A stretch of 64,000 nucleotides of DNA from Noviherbaspirillum pedocola (GTDB lineage: Bacteria; Pseudomonadota; Gammaproteobacteria; Burkholderiales; Burkholderiaceae_D): contig NZ_JAEPBG010000003.1 of the NCBI RefSeq assembly GCF_016632335.1, positions 1-64,000 of the forward strand. The letters are read 5' to 3'. The position numbers were made by a program, and so were the translations under genes. This document shows, piece by piece, positions 19,386 to 27,562 of this stretch. Below the pieces are notes generated by a model. That model ran no database searches, was not told the origin of the DNA, and saw nothing but the letters and a program-made list of their open reading frames with translations. The stretch's first letter is position 1; the number at the start of each line of letters is the position of its first letter.

Positions 19386-20869
19386 GCTACGTTCGAGTAA
19401 GTGTACGGGTCTATATCGATAATTCCGGCGTCTATCAGGAAGTGCCGGGCATTCTGTGCGAAGAAAATGGCGTTCGGTTCCTTATTGAGGCGCTGATAGA
19501 TTACTTCCTTCGGTATTATCGCGTTCGCTCATTGTCTTGGATGAAAAAAATCTGTCAAGCGGTTGAGATGCTGCTCGACTACATGGAAGCGAATAAGGGG
19601 CAATTCGCCGACGCCGAAGCGCTTTTTGAAGCGTTTGCTCAACGCCTTTCTAGCGGCACAATCAACTCCGAAGGACGGGACCCTAGTGGCCTATATTGGA
19701 TGGGCAAGGGCACGGAAAACGCCCGTGCACTGCTATTTTGCTTGGGCGAATTTTCAGCATGGATGTACAAGAATCGCTACTCCTCGGTGCAACTGAACCC
19801 TTGGGTTGAGGCATCCACCTACGAACAGAGGCTCGCCTGGACAGCACATGTAAACCAAAATTCTCGGTCTTTATTAGGGCATCTTGATACGGCAGAGGCG
19901 AGGTCTCAGGTATGCCAAAAAGCAAGAGCAATCAAGATGCCCAGCAATACGGTTGGGTCTGGTGGCGCGGTCAAGGCATTCCCTGATTCAAAGATACGGG
20001 ACCTTCTCTTCAAAGGCTTTCTACTTCCTGGCAGAAGTAAGAAGGACGACATCGTCGACCGCTATGACTGGCGCGGTATCTGTATCACCTTGTTGCTCAA
20101 CTTTGGCGGCCTACGAGTCTCCGAACCGTTCCATTTGTGGGTAGGAGATGTCCATCCTGACCCCACCGATGCGTCAAGAGCCATTGTGTTCGTTTACCAC
20201 CCTACAGAGGGGGTACCTCCCTCTGATATTAGAGGGCCCAATGGCAGAAGACTCGCAACGCGCCAAGCATATTTAGCTATGAGGTACCCGACGTACCCGC
20301 CCAGAGTTTTGGGAAGAAGAGGTTACCACGCGGGCTGGAAAAACCCTCGCCTGGATAACGACGAAGAGAAGTACATGATGGTGCATTGGTTTCCCACCGA
20401 CGGCGGGCGACTCTTCATGCAAGCGTATACCTTCTACATGTTGCAAAGGATGAGGGAGAAGATTGACTCAAAGGAGCACCCCTTCCTTTTCGTCTCTTTT
20501 CGCGGCGAGCAGCACGGCAAGCCATATTCGATTCAGGCATACGGTGACGCATTGGAGAGTGCAGTGCGGCGTATTGGTCTCCCTTTTGGTAGAGCTTATG
20601 GAACCCATAAACACGGACATCGCCATGCCTATGGCGCACGGCAACGGCGCGCGGAAACAGGGGAAATCATTACTATGCGCGGCCTACATCATAAGTCTAT
20701 CGAATCCCAAAGTGTCTACGGCCTGCCAACCATTGAGGAAATCACTGAGCGGTTAGAAATCGCCTCAAAAGCTATGGCGTCTGGAACTGCTGTGCCATTG
20801 ATGTCCGAGATGGATATCTTTCTTGAAGAAGCTCTTCACGACAGGATGTACGGGAGAAACAAAAGATGA
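19382..20869 (+). CDS. gmtY: Tyrosine recombinase, GmtY-like (gamma-mobile-trio recombinase)
   Basis: 495 residues starting at a TTG that overlaps the helicase stop (TTGA). The C-terminal half carries the tyrosine recombinase active site: Arg I in NFGGLRVSEPF near residue 244, the HxxR box as HGHRHAYG near 411, and LHHKSIESQSVYG near 436-446 with the candidate nucleophilic Tyr. The N-terminal about 170 residues would be the arm/core binding domain. Size, order and partners match GmtY of the Gamma-Mobile-Trio. It ends with ATGA overlap to gmtZ. All catalytic residues appear present. Confidence 0.75.
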   Translation: MSYVRVSVRVYIDNSGVYQEVPGILCEENGVRFLIEALIDYFLRYYRVRSLSWMKKICQAVEMLLDYMEANKGQFADAEALFEAFAQRLSSGTINSEGRDPSGLYWMGKGTENARALLFCLGEFSAWMYKNRYSSVQLNPWVEASTYEQRLAWTAHVNQNSRSLLGHLDTAEARSQVCQKARAIKMPSNTVGSGGAVKAFPDSKIRDLLFKGFLLPGRSKKDDIVDRYDWRGICITLLLNFGGLRVSEPFHLWVGDVHPDPTDASRAIVFVYHPTEGVPPSDIRGPNGRRLATRQAYLAMRYPTYPPRVLGRRGYHAGWKNPRLDNDEEKYMMVHWFPTDGGRLFMQAYTFYMLQRMREKIDSKEHPFLFVSFRGEQHGKPYSIQAYGDALESAVRRIGLPFGRAYGTHKHGHRHAYGARQRRAETGEIITMRGLHHKSIESQSVYGLPTIEEITERLEIASKAMASGTAVPLMSEMDIFLEEALHDRMYGRNKR

Positions 20870-23800
20870 TGAAACCGGAAGCTGAGAAACTTAACGGAAA
20901 TACCGAAATGCCGCATCCGGATGAGTATCTTCCGATATTACATGCAAAAGTGGAGCGGAAGCACGGGCACAAAAATCTTGATAAGCTTCACGCAGTATGT
21001 AAGGCTCACTTCAACTCAGGGCGTCGGGATTTCGACCGCGGAGTAATAGTTAAAGCCGCCGGCATACATTATCAAACGCTAAGAAAGCCAGCCTATTACG
21101 AGTTGGTGAAGATATGGGCAGAATACGCGGCTCAACACCCCATAGAACCACAAAATGGGAGCAATCTTGGACCAGAAGAGGCGTACTTGGCGTGCTTGTC
21201 CAGTATCAGAAGGAGTGAGGGACGCGAAACGCTGAGGAAGATTGATGAGGCATGCCGAGAACATTTTAAAGAAGGGCGGCGTGATTTCACTATAAACGTA
21301 TTGAGTAAAAAGGTCGGCATATCTGACAAGGTTGTTCAAGCGGCATCCTATCGTCCCTTGATAGATGCATGGGCGGCATACGCTGAGGAACATGCTCGAC
21401 GGCAGCCCGCCGACGTCATATCAACACCAAAAGCGGTGTTAGCGAATGCTCAAAGTTCGCTTCGTCACGTAAAATCGAAAGAGACCGCTGAACAAATCTA
21501 TAAAATATGTGAGGCGATTTTCAAGCGTAACGAAATTGATTTTAGTTACTCTAGGGTTGCAAGGGTAACCGGTATTTCGGAAGAGGCATTGCAAGCGACC
21601 GCACCTTATAGGGAAATAATCGAAGCATGGCATGATGCTGCAAAAAGAAAGCTACATGGAGTAACAAAAGGAGATGAAGACCCGTATCGGACTTTGCTGG
21701 ACGATGCTATTGGTGATGGTCAAATACAATCTTCTACTCGGATGAAGCTAGAGCATATACATGAATTGCTCAAAAGCCAGCATAAATCTGGAATCGCGGA
21801 ATTCGATGGAATTCGAATAGCAAGAAAAGCAAAGTTAACAGTCGCCGTCTTGCAAAATGGAAACTCGCGTTATAAAAAGCTTTTCGATGGGTGGGAGAAG
21901 CTTACAGGGAAGAGTACCGTATTTACGCGGACGTCCCCGACCGGTCGACTACTGGGGACAGACGACAACTTTGACTATTTGCTTCGTATCGACCCCGCGC
22001 TCGCTCCTTGGCAAAAATACGCTAAAGAGTGGATGAGCACATTAAAACAGACGCAGGACGGTCCTCTAAAAGCACTGAAGTATTTTTTCTTCGATTACAT
22101 CCATAAGCAAGGTCTTGCGACAAATCCCGAGGAGTTCTTTGCCAAGGGATATAAGGCGCCGTGTTTCTATGAAACCTGCCTATCCCATTTGGAACGTAGA
22201 AGCACCGTTATTGCGAACTATAATCTGGTGGCGAGATTTGTTAGTTTCGTCTTGGAGAACTTCTTTAGTGTCACATTGCCGAGCGGCGCGCGTGCCGTAC
22301 CTGCGCATTATTGCAGCCCAATTCCAGCACTTCCCGAATCAGTAGAGTATACGCATAGAGGGCCCTTGGATGAATCAAATAAGAGAGTTTTACCGTATCG
22401 GTACATCTTAATGCTGCGTGAAATCTTGTGCCCAGAATCCGCATCGAGTTTTCGGGACTGGACTTGGGCTCATGATGCAGTACCACTCAGCGGCACCGGA
22501 TACGGGGGTGACTGGTTCGCTGTCACCCCTGACCTTATAAACAAGGACGACCCTAATTGTGTGTACAGGACGAGAACCGACGAATTCGGATGCCTCGTCC
22601 ATGAAATATGGTGTCCAGCGCGCGCGGTTGCGATGTTCGTTAAGCTTGAGTTGCCCCTGCGCATGTATCAAGTACGATTTCTCGATAGCGGGGAAGCCGA
22701 TACCTATCGGTATGAAGAAGGAAAGTGGGTTGTGAATACCGGCCCGCTCGCTCAAGGAAGTAAGAAAGAGCCTCGGAGGATGGGTTTTTTTCGCAGCATG
22801 AATTCGGACATCGATAAGGCCGACATGACTGGGCTTTATATTAATACAAACAAAAATGCCGATAGAGGAAAGGGCAAAATTGACCGCGGTTACGAAGTTC
22901 CGTGGGAGCACAAAAAAGTGCTAAGCTGGTCCGAAAGATTAAGGAATTGGCAGGAAAAATACAATTCGATTGATTCCTGTATGTCGTGGACAGAGCTCGA
23001 CGTTAGTTTTTTCGGTTCAAAAAAATCAGATATACAAAAGGAAGGCGGCGGAGAAAGCTGTTTTCTTTTTCGCAATGCTGCTGCAACGAGGGGCGACAAG
23101 CAAAAGCCGATTAAGGCTGGACCACCGATGAAAACATTCTGGACAAAGCTTTTGCTGGAATTGGAGAGGCGTTTACGGGAGGCCGGCGAAACTGCTCCAG
23201 GTGGTGCACCGCTCACTTTTGTCGAAGAGAGCGAGCGCGGTGAGTTGGTCCCGCTTTACACCATACAGGGTTTGCGGGTATCACTAATCACTTCATTTGC
23301 ACTCGAAGGCGGTGTGCCGCTACCTGTTCTCAGTAAATGCATTGCTGGACATGCCAGGCTGGTAATGACGATTTACTACACCAAAGCGGGAATCAGGTAT
23401 GTCACTGATGTAATGGATAAGGCGTCGCAGAAGATGTTCGCGGACGCTAAAGAAAATTGGCTGAGATGGTTGAAGGACGCAAGCTATAAAGAGCTTAAGT
23501 CGAACGGGGCTTATGTTGACCCTATTGCGGTTCAAGCAGTATTGGCTGCGCAAGGTAACGGAGCCAGTTTGGTAAGAGACGATAAAGGTCTTTGCCCAAA
23601 AGGGGGAATGGGGTGTGATTCGGGTGGCATCTACACCAATGACGATACGGGCGGCGTCGAGTATGGACCGGTGCCCGGATATCCCCAAAAGAACTGTCCT
23701 CGGTGCCGATGGTTTTTTACCGGGCCTGCCTTTATTGACGGTCTGCAGAATCATTGGAATGTCATCCACCTTCACATGGGCGACAACGGAAAAAAGGTTA

Positions 23801-24474
23801 AAGAACTCGCAGAAAAGGTCAGTGCTTTGGAAGATGAGCGTTATGAATGTCAGTCAAAGAAACGCCTTTTTTTGGAGCAGCCAGAGTTGGATACCTTGAT
23901 TAAGGCATATGAAAACGCGGTATCTTTGGGTGACAAGCTTGCCAATGACCAGCACGCGACGCTGCGCCTTATCGACAGATGCAAGGCAATTGCAAATGAG
24001 CAAAAAGAGACAGCCGGCCTCGCGCTAATTGGGGCTGGTGACATCACAGATGTTGAGTTCGCCATCAAAGAATGCGGAAAACTTCAGCAGGTGCTGACGG
24101 CAGTTCAGATTTCGAAGATTTACCCAGAGCACGACCTGAGTAAAGCAGTGCTTGAGGCTGGAAGAGCTTACGACATGATGCTGGCTCAAAACGAAAAATC
24201 TCCGGTCTTATTTCGCCTGTCTGACGACGAACAAAGAATAGTCGTTCAGCAAATGACGCTTCTGCTTCGCGCCTATGCGGGGAGCACTGAAGGGGCGGTC
24301 GAGTTCATCGAGGGAAGGCGAAGGCTGAGTGAGATTGGCTTTGATTTTAGTGAAAAGAGTATTTTGGAGCTCGCTAAGGCAGAAAAGCCGATAATCATTA
24401 CGGAGGCCAGTAAAAGAAAGCTTCTGCGGTGGATAGCGGACGAAATCGACGAGGAGTCGGGAAATGAAGAGTGA
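20866..24474 (+). CDS. gmtZ: Large integrase-like protein, GmtZ-like (VPA1269 family)
   Basis: 1202 residues. The first about 350 residues hold four diverged copies of an 85-residue module (starting near 38, 123, 208 and 295) of the form I--C--F--G--DFs---IA---GI-, ending in YR-LI-AW. The C-terminal half has a tyrosine-recombinase-like active site: IQGLRVSLITSF near 800 and AGHARLVMTIYYTKAG near 828-842; the usual His of the HxxR box is a Gln. A cysteine cluster follows (CPKGGMGC near 907, CPRCRWFF near 944), probably zinc-binding, then a coiled coil. Overlaps at both ends show a coupled operon. The match to GmtZ is by size, order and these features. Confidence 0.72.
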   Translation: MMKPEAEKLNGNTEMPHPDEYLPILHAKVERKHGHKNLDKLHAVCKAHFNSGRRDFDRGVIVKAAGIHYQTLRKPAYYELVKIWAEYAAQHPIEPQNGSNLGPEEAYLACLSSIRRSEGRETLRKIDEACREHFKEGRRDFTINVLSKKVGISDKVVQAASYRPLIDAWAAYAEEHARRQPADVISTPKAVLANAQSSLRHVKSKETAEQIYKICEAIFKRNEIDFSYSRVARVTGISEEALQATAPYREIIEAWHDAAKRKLHGVTKGDEDPYRTLLDDAIGDGQIQSSTRMKLEHIHELLKSQHKSGIAEFDGIRIARKAKLTVAVLQNGNSRYKKLFDGWEKLTGKSTVFTRTSPTGRLLGTDDNFDYLLRIDPALAPWQKYAKEWMSTLKQTQDGPLKALKYFFFDYIHKQGLATNPEEFFAKGYKAPCFYETCLSHLERRSTVIANYNLVARFVSFVLENFFSVTLPSGARAVPAHYCSPIPALPESVEYTHRGPLDESNKRVLPYRYILMLREILCPESASSFRDWTWAHDAVPLSGTGYGGDWFAVTPDLINKDDPNCVYRTRTDEFGCLVHEIWCPARAVAMFVKLELPLRMYQVRFLDSGEADTYRYEEGKWVVNTGPLAQGSKKEPRRMGFFRSMNSDIDKADMTGLYINTNKNADRGKGKIDRGYEVPWEHKKVLSWSERLRNWQEKYNSIDSCMSWTELDVSFFGSKKSDIQKEGGGESCFLFRNAAATRGDKQKPIKAGPPMKTFWTKLLLELERRLREAGETAPGGAPLTFVEESERGELVPLYTIQGLRVSLITSFALEGGVPLPVLSKCIAGHARLVMTIYYTKAGIRYVTDVMDKASQKMFADAKENWLRWLKDASYKELKSNGAYVDPIAVQAVLAAQGNGASLVRDDKGLCPKGGMGCDSGGIYTNDDTGGVEYGPVPGYPQKNCPRCRWFFTGPAFIDGLQNHWNVIHLHMGDNGKKVKELAEKVSALEDERYECQSKKRLFLEQPELDTLIKAYENAVSLGDKLANDQHATLRLIDRCKAIANEQKETAGLALIGAGDITDVEFAIKECGKLQQVLTAVQISKIYPEHDLSKAVLEAGRAYDMMLAQNEKSPVLFRLSDDEQRIVVQQMTLLLRAYAGSTEGAVEFIEGRRRLSEIGFDFSEKSILELAKAEKPIIITEASKRKLLRWIADEIDEESGNEE

Positions 24475-25135
24475 CTTTTCAACGGTCGACGCGTTATTGG
24501 AAAGGCTGAAATCTGGGGCGACGCCGCGCGCGCAGAAATCGCTGGAACTCATTCATGAAATCTGCAAAGAACAGATGGAAAAAGGGAATGAGATTTCGGT
24601 TGCAACAATTGGCCGTATCTCTGGCGCTAGGGGCGGCCCTTCCACGCAACCGATAAGGAATAGGAGCGGTGAGCGTTACCGCGCTCTAATAGAGGCATGG
24701 AAGGAGCTGATTGATGCTTCTGTGCGGAAGTCGATTGTTCGTCCCCACTCGGGCGTCGCGGAGGATGTACTTGACATGATTCCTGATGCTGCCGTGCGCG
24801 CGCTCGTCGGAACCTATATCGCTCACAATAGGAAACTTGTGAGGGAGAACTCCCTTTTGAAGGGTGGCTCCCAAATCGTACTTGACCGACGCGCGAAGAA
24901 CGTTATCGCCCCACCGAGCAACGCTACTGTTGAAGTTGTTGCACCTTTGGAAAACTTGCTGCCGGCGGAAATTGAAGCGCTTCAGCATGCGATTTCCGAT
25001 GAATTCATGAAACAGATGGGATGGAAGCCTGAGCCGAACGGGCGCGTCAACGACAAAAGGGGCAATAGGCCTATTTATGGCCCTGGCTACGTCAATGCCA
25101 TCAAGAAGGTTCTGGATGCGGTGAAGCACAAGTAG
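24464..25135 (+). CDS. gmtX: GmtX-like protein (third member of the gamma-mobile-trio)
   Basis: 223 residues, starting 11 bases inside the end of gmtZ. Residues 27-80 (LELIHEICKEQMEKGNEIS, then ERYRALIEAWKELID) are a fifth copy of the module repeated in GmtZ. The rest is basic and contains NRKLVRENSLLKGG and a C-terminal GPGYVNAIKKVLDAVKHK. No catalytic motif is visible. The family role in GMT elements is undefined; I infer DNA binding at the element ends together with GmtZ. It is the last gene of the operon, followed by a 207-bp gap. Confidence 0.7.
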   Translation: MKSDFSTVDALLERLKSGATPRAQKSLELIHEICKEQMEKGNEISVATIGRISGARGGPSTQPIRNRSGERYRALIEAWKELIDASVRKSIVRPHSGVAEDVLDMIPDAAVRALVGTYIAHNRKLVRENSLLKGGSQIVLDRRAKNVIAPPSNATVEVVAPLENLLPAEIEALQHAISDEFMKQMGWKPEPNGRVNDKRGNRPIYGPGYVNAIKKVLDAVKHK

Positions 25136-25342
25136 AAGGCTCACACGAGTTCGATACCACACAAGGTTCGGACAGTCGCTTCGTAATTATTTCTAAATTT
25201 CAATAAAACAGCGTAGGCAATCGCTGTTGGGGAGGCTTTTACCTTTTTCTTTGATTTTTGGTATTAAAGTGTTGTTACTTATCTTTTATGCTGCAAAGCA
25301 TTCATGCTAACTGGACGCTTGTAGCACCATCTCGGAGGCTAT

Positions 25343-26626
25343 ATGAGCATTGAGCAAGGAAATCTGTCTTACTTGAACACGCCGGCGGTAGGTCCTTGGG
25401 GGGACTACCTCAAGCAGATTGACCGTGTTGCGCCGTATCTCGGTTCTCTTTCCCGCTGGATTGAGACGCTGAAACGTCCCAAACGCGTGATGATGGTCGA
25501 TGTGCCAATCAAGCGCGACGACGGCACGATTACCCATTTCGAGGGATTCAGTGTCGTCCATAACAATTCACGAGGGCCAGGCAAGGGAGGTATCCGGTAT
25601 CACCCGGACGTGTCGATGCCAGAGGTAATGGCGCTCTCGGCCTGGATGACCATCAAGAATGCGGCGCTCAACCTGCCGTTTGGTGGTGCAAAGGGTGGAA
25701 TTCGCTTCAACCCTGGAGAGTACTCTACCGGAGAGGTCGAACGGATTACCCGGCGCTACACGTCGGAAGTCAATATTGTTTTGGGGGAGCAGTGGATTCC
25801 GGCCCCTGACCTCGGGACGTCGGCCCGCGAGATGGCCTGGCTTATGGATACATTCTCAATGAATCGCGGACACACCGACTACGCGGTCGTAACCGGCAAG
25901 CCAGTATCGCTCGGAGGTAGTCTTGGCCGCCAAGAAGGTACCGGTCGTGGCGTGTATGTCGTTACCTGCGAGGCCGCAGCCAAGCTTGGCATAGATGTGA
26001 GCCAGGCAAAGGTTGCTGTTCAAGGTTTCGGTAACGTCGGCGGAATCGCGGCCAAGCTGCTTCATGAGCATGGGGCCAAAATCGTGGCTGTACAAGACCA
26101 CAAAGCAACGGTCTTCAACGACAAGGGGCTTGATATCCCGACACTGATTCGCTATGCGTCTCTCAATGGTTCTGTAGCTGGCTTTAAGGAGGCCAGCGAG
26201 ACTGCGGACCGCGGCGCGTTTTGGGGGGTAGATTGCGACATTATGATACCGGCCGCGCTGGAGCAGCAGATAACTAGAGAAAATGCCGGGAGCATTCGTG
26301 CGCAGCTCGTCGTAGAAGGTGCGAACGGCCCAACGACTCCGGAGGCGGACGACATCCTGAGCGATAAGGGTGTTCTAGTGGTGCCCGACGTCATCGCTAA
26401 CGCGGGTGGCGTTACCGTATCGTATTTCGAATATTCTCAGGCCCAACAGTCATATTGGCTGACGGACGAAGAAATTGGAGCCCGTTTGACCCGTTCAATG
26501 CGCGAGGCATTCGGTGGCGTATGGGCCATTTCAAAAGAGAAAGGGATTTCACTGCGGACAGCTGCCTTTATCGTAGGTTGCACCCGCGTGCTTGAGGCCC
26601 GTGATATGCGTGGTCTGTATCCTTGA
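25343..26626 (+). CDS. gdhA: Glutamate dehydrogenase, complete island-borne copy
   Basis: 427 residues, the full length of an NAD(P)-dependent hexameric Glu/Leu/Phe/Val dehydrogenase, converting glutamate and 2-oxoglutarate. The substrate domain has [14 protein letters not shown] and [14 protein letters not shown]; the Rossmann domain has [15 protein letters not shown] near residue 230; [10 protein letters not shown] and [17 protein letters not shown] follow. It is about 70% identical by eye to the host fragment at 16026 but has relaxed codon use, so it is foreign and not a recent duplicate. GGAGG lies 5 bases before the ATG. A weak promoter (TTGGTA 25258-25263, TATCTT 25280-25285) is possible in the preceding gap. 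Confidence 0.93.
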   Translation: MSIEQGNLSYLNTPAVGPWGDYLKQIDRVAPYLGSLSRWIETLKRPKRVMMVDVPIKRDDGTITHFEGFSVVHNNSRGPGKGGIRYHPDVSMPEVMALSAWMTIKNAALNLPFGGAKGGIRFNPGEYSTGEVERITRRYTSEVNIVLGEQWIPAPDLGTSAREMAWLMDTFSMNRGHTDYAVVTGKPVSLGGSLGRQEGTGRGVYVVTCEAAAKLGIDVSQAKVAVQGFGNVGGIAAKLLHEHGAKIVAVQDHKATVFNDKGLDIPTLIRYASLNGSVAGFKEASETADRGAFWGVDCDIMIPAALEQQITRENAGSIRAQLVVEGANGPTTPEADDILSDKGVLVVPDVIANAGGVTVSYFEYSQAQQSYWLTDEEIGARLTRSMREAFGGVWAISKEKGISLRTAAFIVGCTRVLEARDMRGLYP

Positions 26627-26667
26627 TAACAGGTCCTCATGCATGAGACCTATACAAAATGGGGCAA

Positions 26668-26840
26668 GCCGGCATTTGCCGGCGCGTCAGGCCGTAGGCG
26701 CTGTCGCGAGGAGGCGGTGGGGAAGTCGCAGTAATCCGCCTAAGCGGATTTCGTCCACAAGCCCGGCGGGGCTTGTGAGTGAAGTGAAGCGGAACGCGGC
26801 GATGCGACTTGTCCACGGCCGGACGCGGGAGAAACCACCG
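26668..26840. ncRNA. Strongly structured non-coding segment, possible RNA of unknown class
   Basis: Several stems nest here. CGGTGG (26715-26720) pairs with CCACCG (26835-26840), and AAGTCGCA (26723-26730) pairs with TGCGACTT (26803-26810). Inside are two hairpins: AATCCGC/GCGGATT with loop CTAA (26733-26750), and a 9-bp stem CACAAGCCC/GGGCTTGTG with loop GGCG (26756-26777). A short GTCC/GGAC hairpin (26811-26824) and a GCCGGC/GCCGGC hairpin (26668-26683) flank them. No frame looks coding. The strand is not known, and I recognise no RNA family. Confidence 0.45.
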
Positions 26841-27132
26841 TCCGTTGTGTACCAGAATTTAGGTTCAACTGCGTTATATACATTTTGTCCCTATGTCGTC
26901 CGTCACGGCGGGAGCTAAATGCTTTATCGGTTGTCTGTGAAATAAGACAGCGCTCATGAAAACTGGCCAGGAACCTGAGAAGGGTTCAACGAAGGTGCCG
27001 TCGTCCAATCGCATATTTGTCTATGCGAGAACGGCCGAAGCAGGGTTCTGGTCGTCCTTGTTATGAGCGCCGTTGTTGCTGTTGTGGCCGCCCTGTTCGT
27101 GCGGCAACGGGCTGGATACATGAGGTACTGGA
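26841..27132. other. Non-coding gap, nothing recognised
   Basis: Together with the structured segment this completes a 506-bp gap after the island gdh gene. I see no RNA gene, no convincing promoter and no frame with good coding character. A 60-codon frame begins at 27063 but has no ribosome site and overlaps the next gene. Confidence 0.4.
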
Positions 27133-27375
27133 ATGACGCTCAGTTCAATACTGGTGGGCTTGGAACCGCTTGCAATTGTGTATGGTGTGCTAGGCGTCGG
27201 CGGACTGCTGAACCACTGGGCGATGTCGCGATGGAAGAAGGAAACTGAGACTTACACGATAACGAGTCCTGAGGGCGAGAAACTGAGTGTGACTGTCAGC
27301 ACCAAACTAACGCCAAAGGAACGTAGCCGTATTGTCCAGGAAGCATTGGCGGCGCTGGTCACCCGCGGGGCATAA
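27133..27375 (+). CDS. Small predicted membrane protein (80 aa), unknown function
   Basis: The N-terminal 30 residues (LVGLEPLAIVYGVLGVGGLL) form one hydrophobic, possibly transmembrane segment. The remainder is soluble and charged, with TITSPEGEKLSVTVSTKL, which looks like two beta strands, and a helix LTPKERSRIVQEAL. A GAGG site lies 7 bases before the ATG. I do not recognise the family. It stands alone between the structured segment and the FimB-like recombinase. Confidence 0.55.
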   Translation: MTLSSILVGLEPLAIVYGVLGVGGLLNHWAMSRWKKETETYTITSPEGEKLSVTVSTKLTPKERSRIVQEALAALVTRGA

Positions 27376-27421
27376 CGGCCGACGCGCTGGTGTCCGTTCC
27401 CGGCATGTGAGTGTGATTGCT

Positions 27422-27467
27422 GTTCATTGTCGCGAAAACTGCAATTGTCGTTTTTACGACAATGAAC
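27422..27467. repeat. Overlapping inverted repeats upstream of the FimB-like recombinase
   Basis: GTTCATTGTCG (27422-27432) is the exact reverse complement of CGACAATGAAC (27457-27467). A second, inner pair, ATTGTCGT (27444-27451) and ACGACAAT (27456-27463) separated by TTTT, uses the same right arm. The segment thus has two direct and one inverted copy of ATTGTCG. It could be a recombinase core or arm site, or two mutually exclusive RNA hairpins before the recombinase gene. Confidence 0.5.
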
Positions 27468-27562
27468 AACGACAGCGAGGTGCCAGGTTATCTCAGCGGC
27501 TATCGATACACTGGTTAGCCTGTCGCCGATGTACCGGCCCCTCTTTTTACAAAAGGCCCATT

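Noticed and set aside
25343..26626. The second gdh as a simple recent tandem duplication of the host gene
   Set aside because: Protein identity is only about 70% by eye, codon use is different, and the copy is separated by the island module, so import is the better explanation.
26631..26651. Imperfect palindrome just after the island gdh stop as a Rho-independent terminator
   Set aside because: The stem has a bulge, almost no loop, and is not followed by a T-run.
27063..27248. 60-codon frame with a hydrophobic N-terminus
   Set aside because: It has no ribosome site and overlaps the 27133 gene, which has a GAGG site and better coding character.
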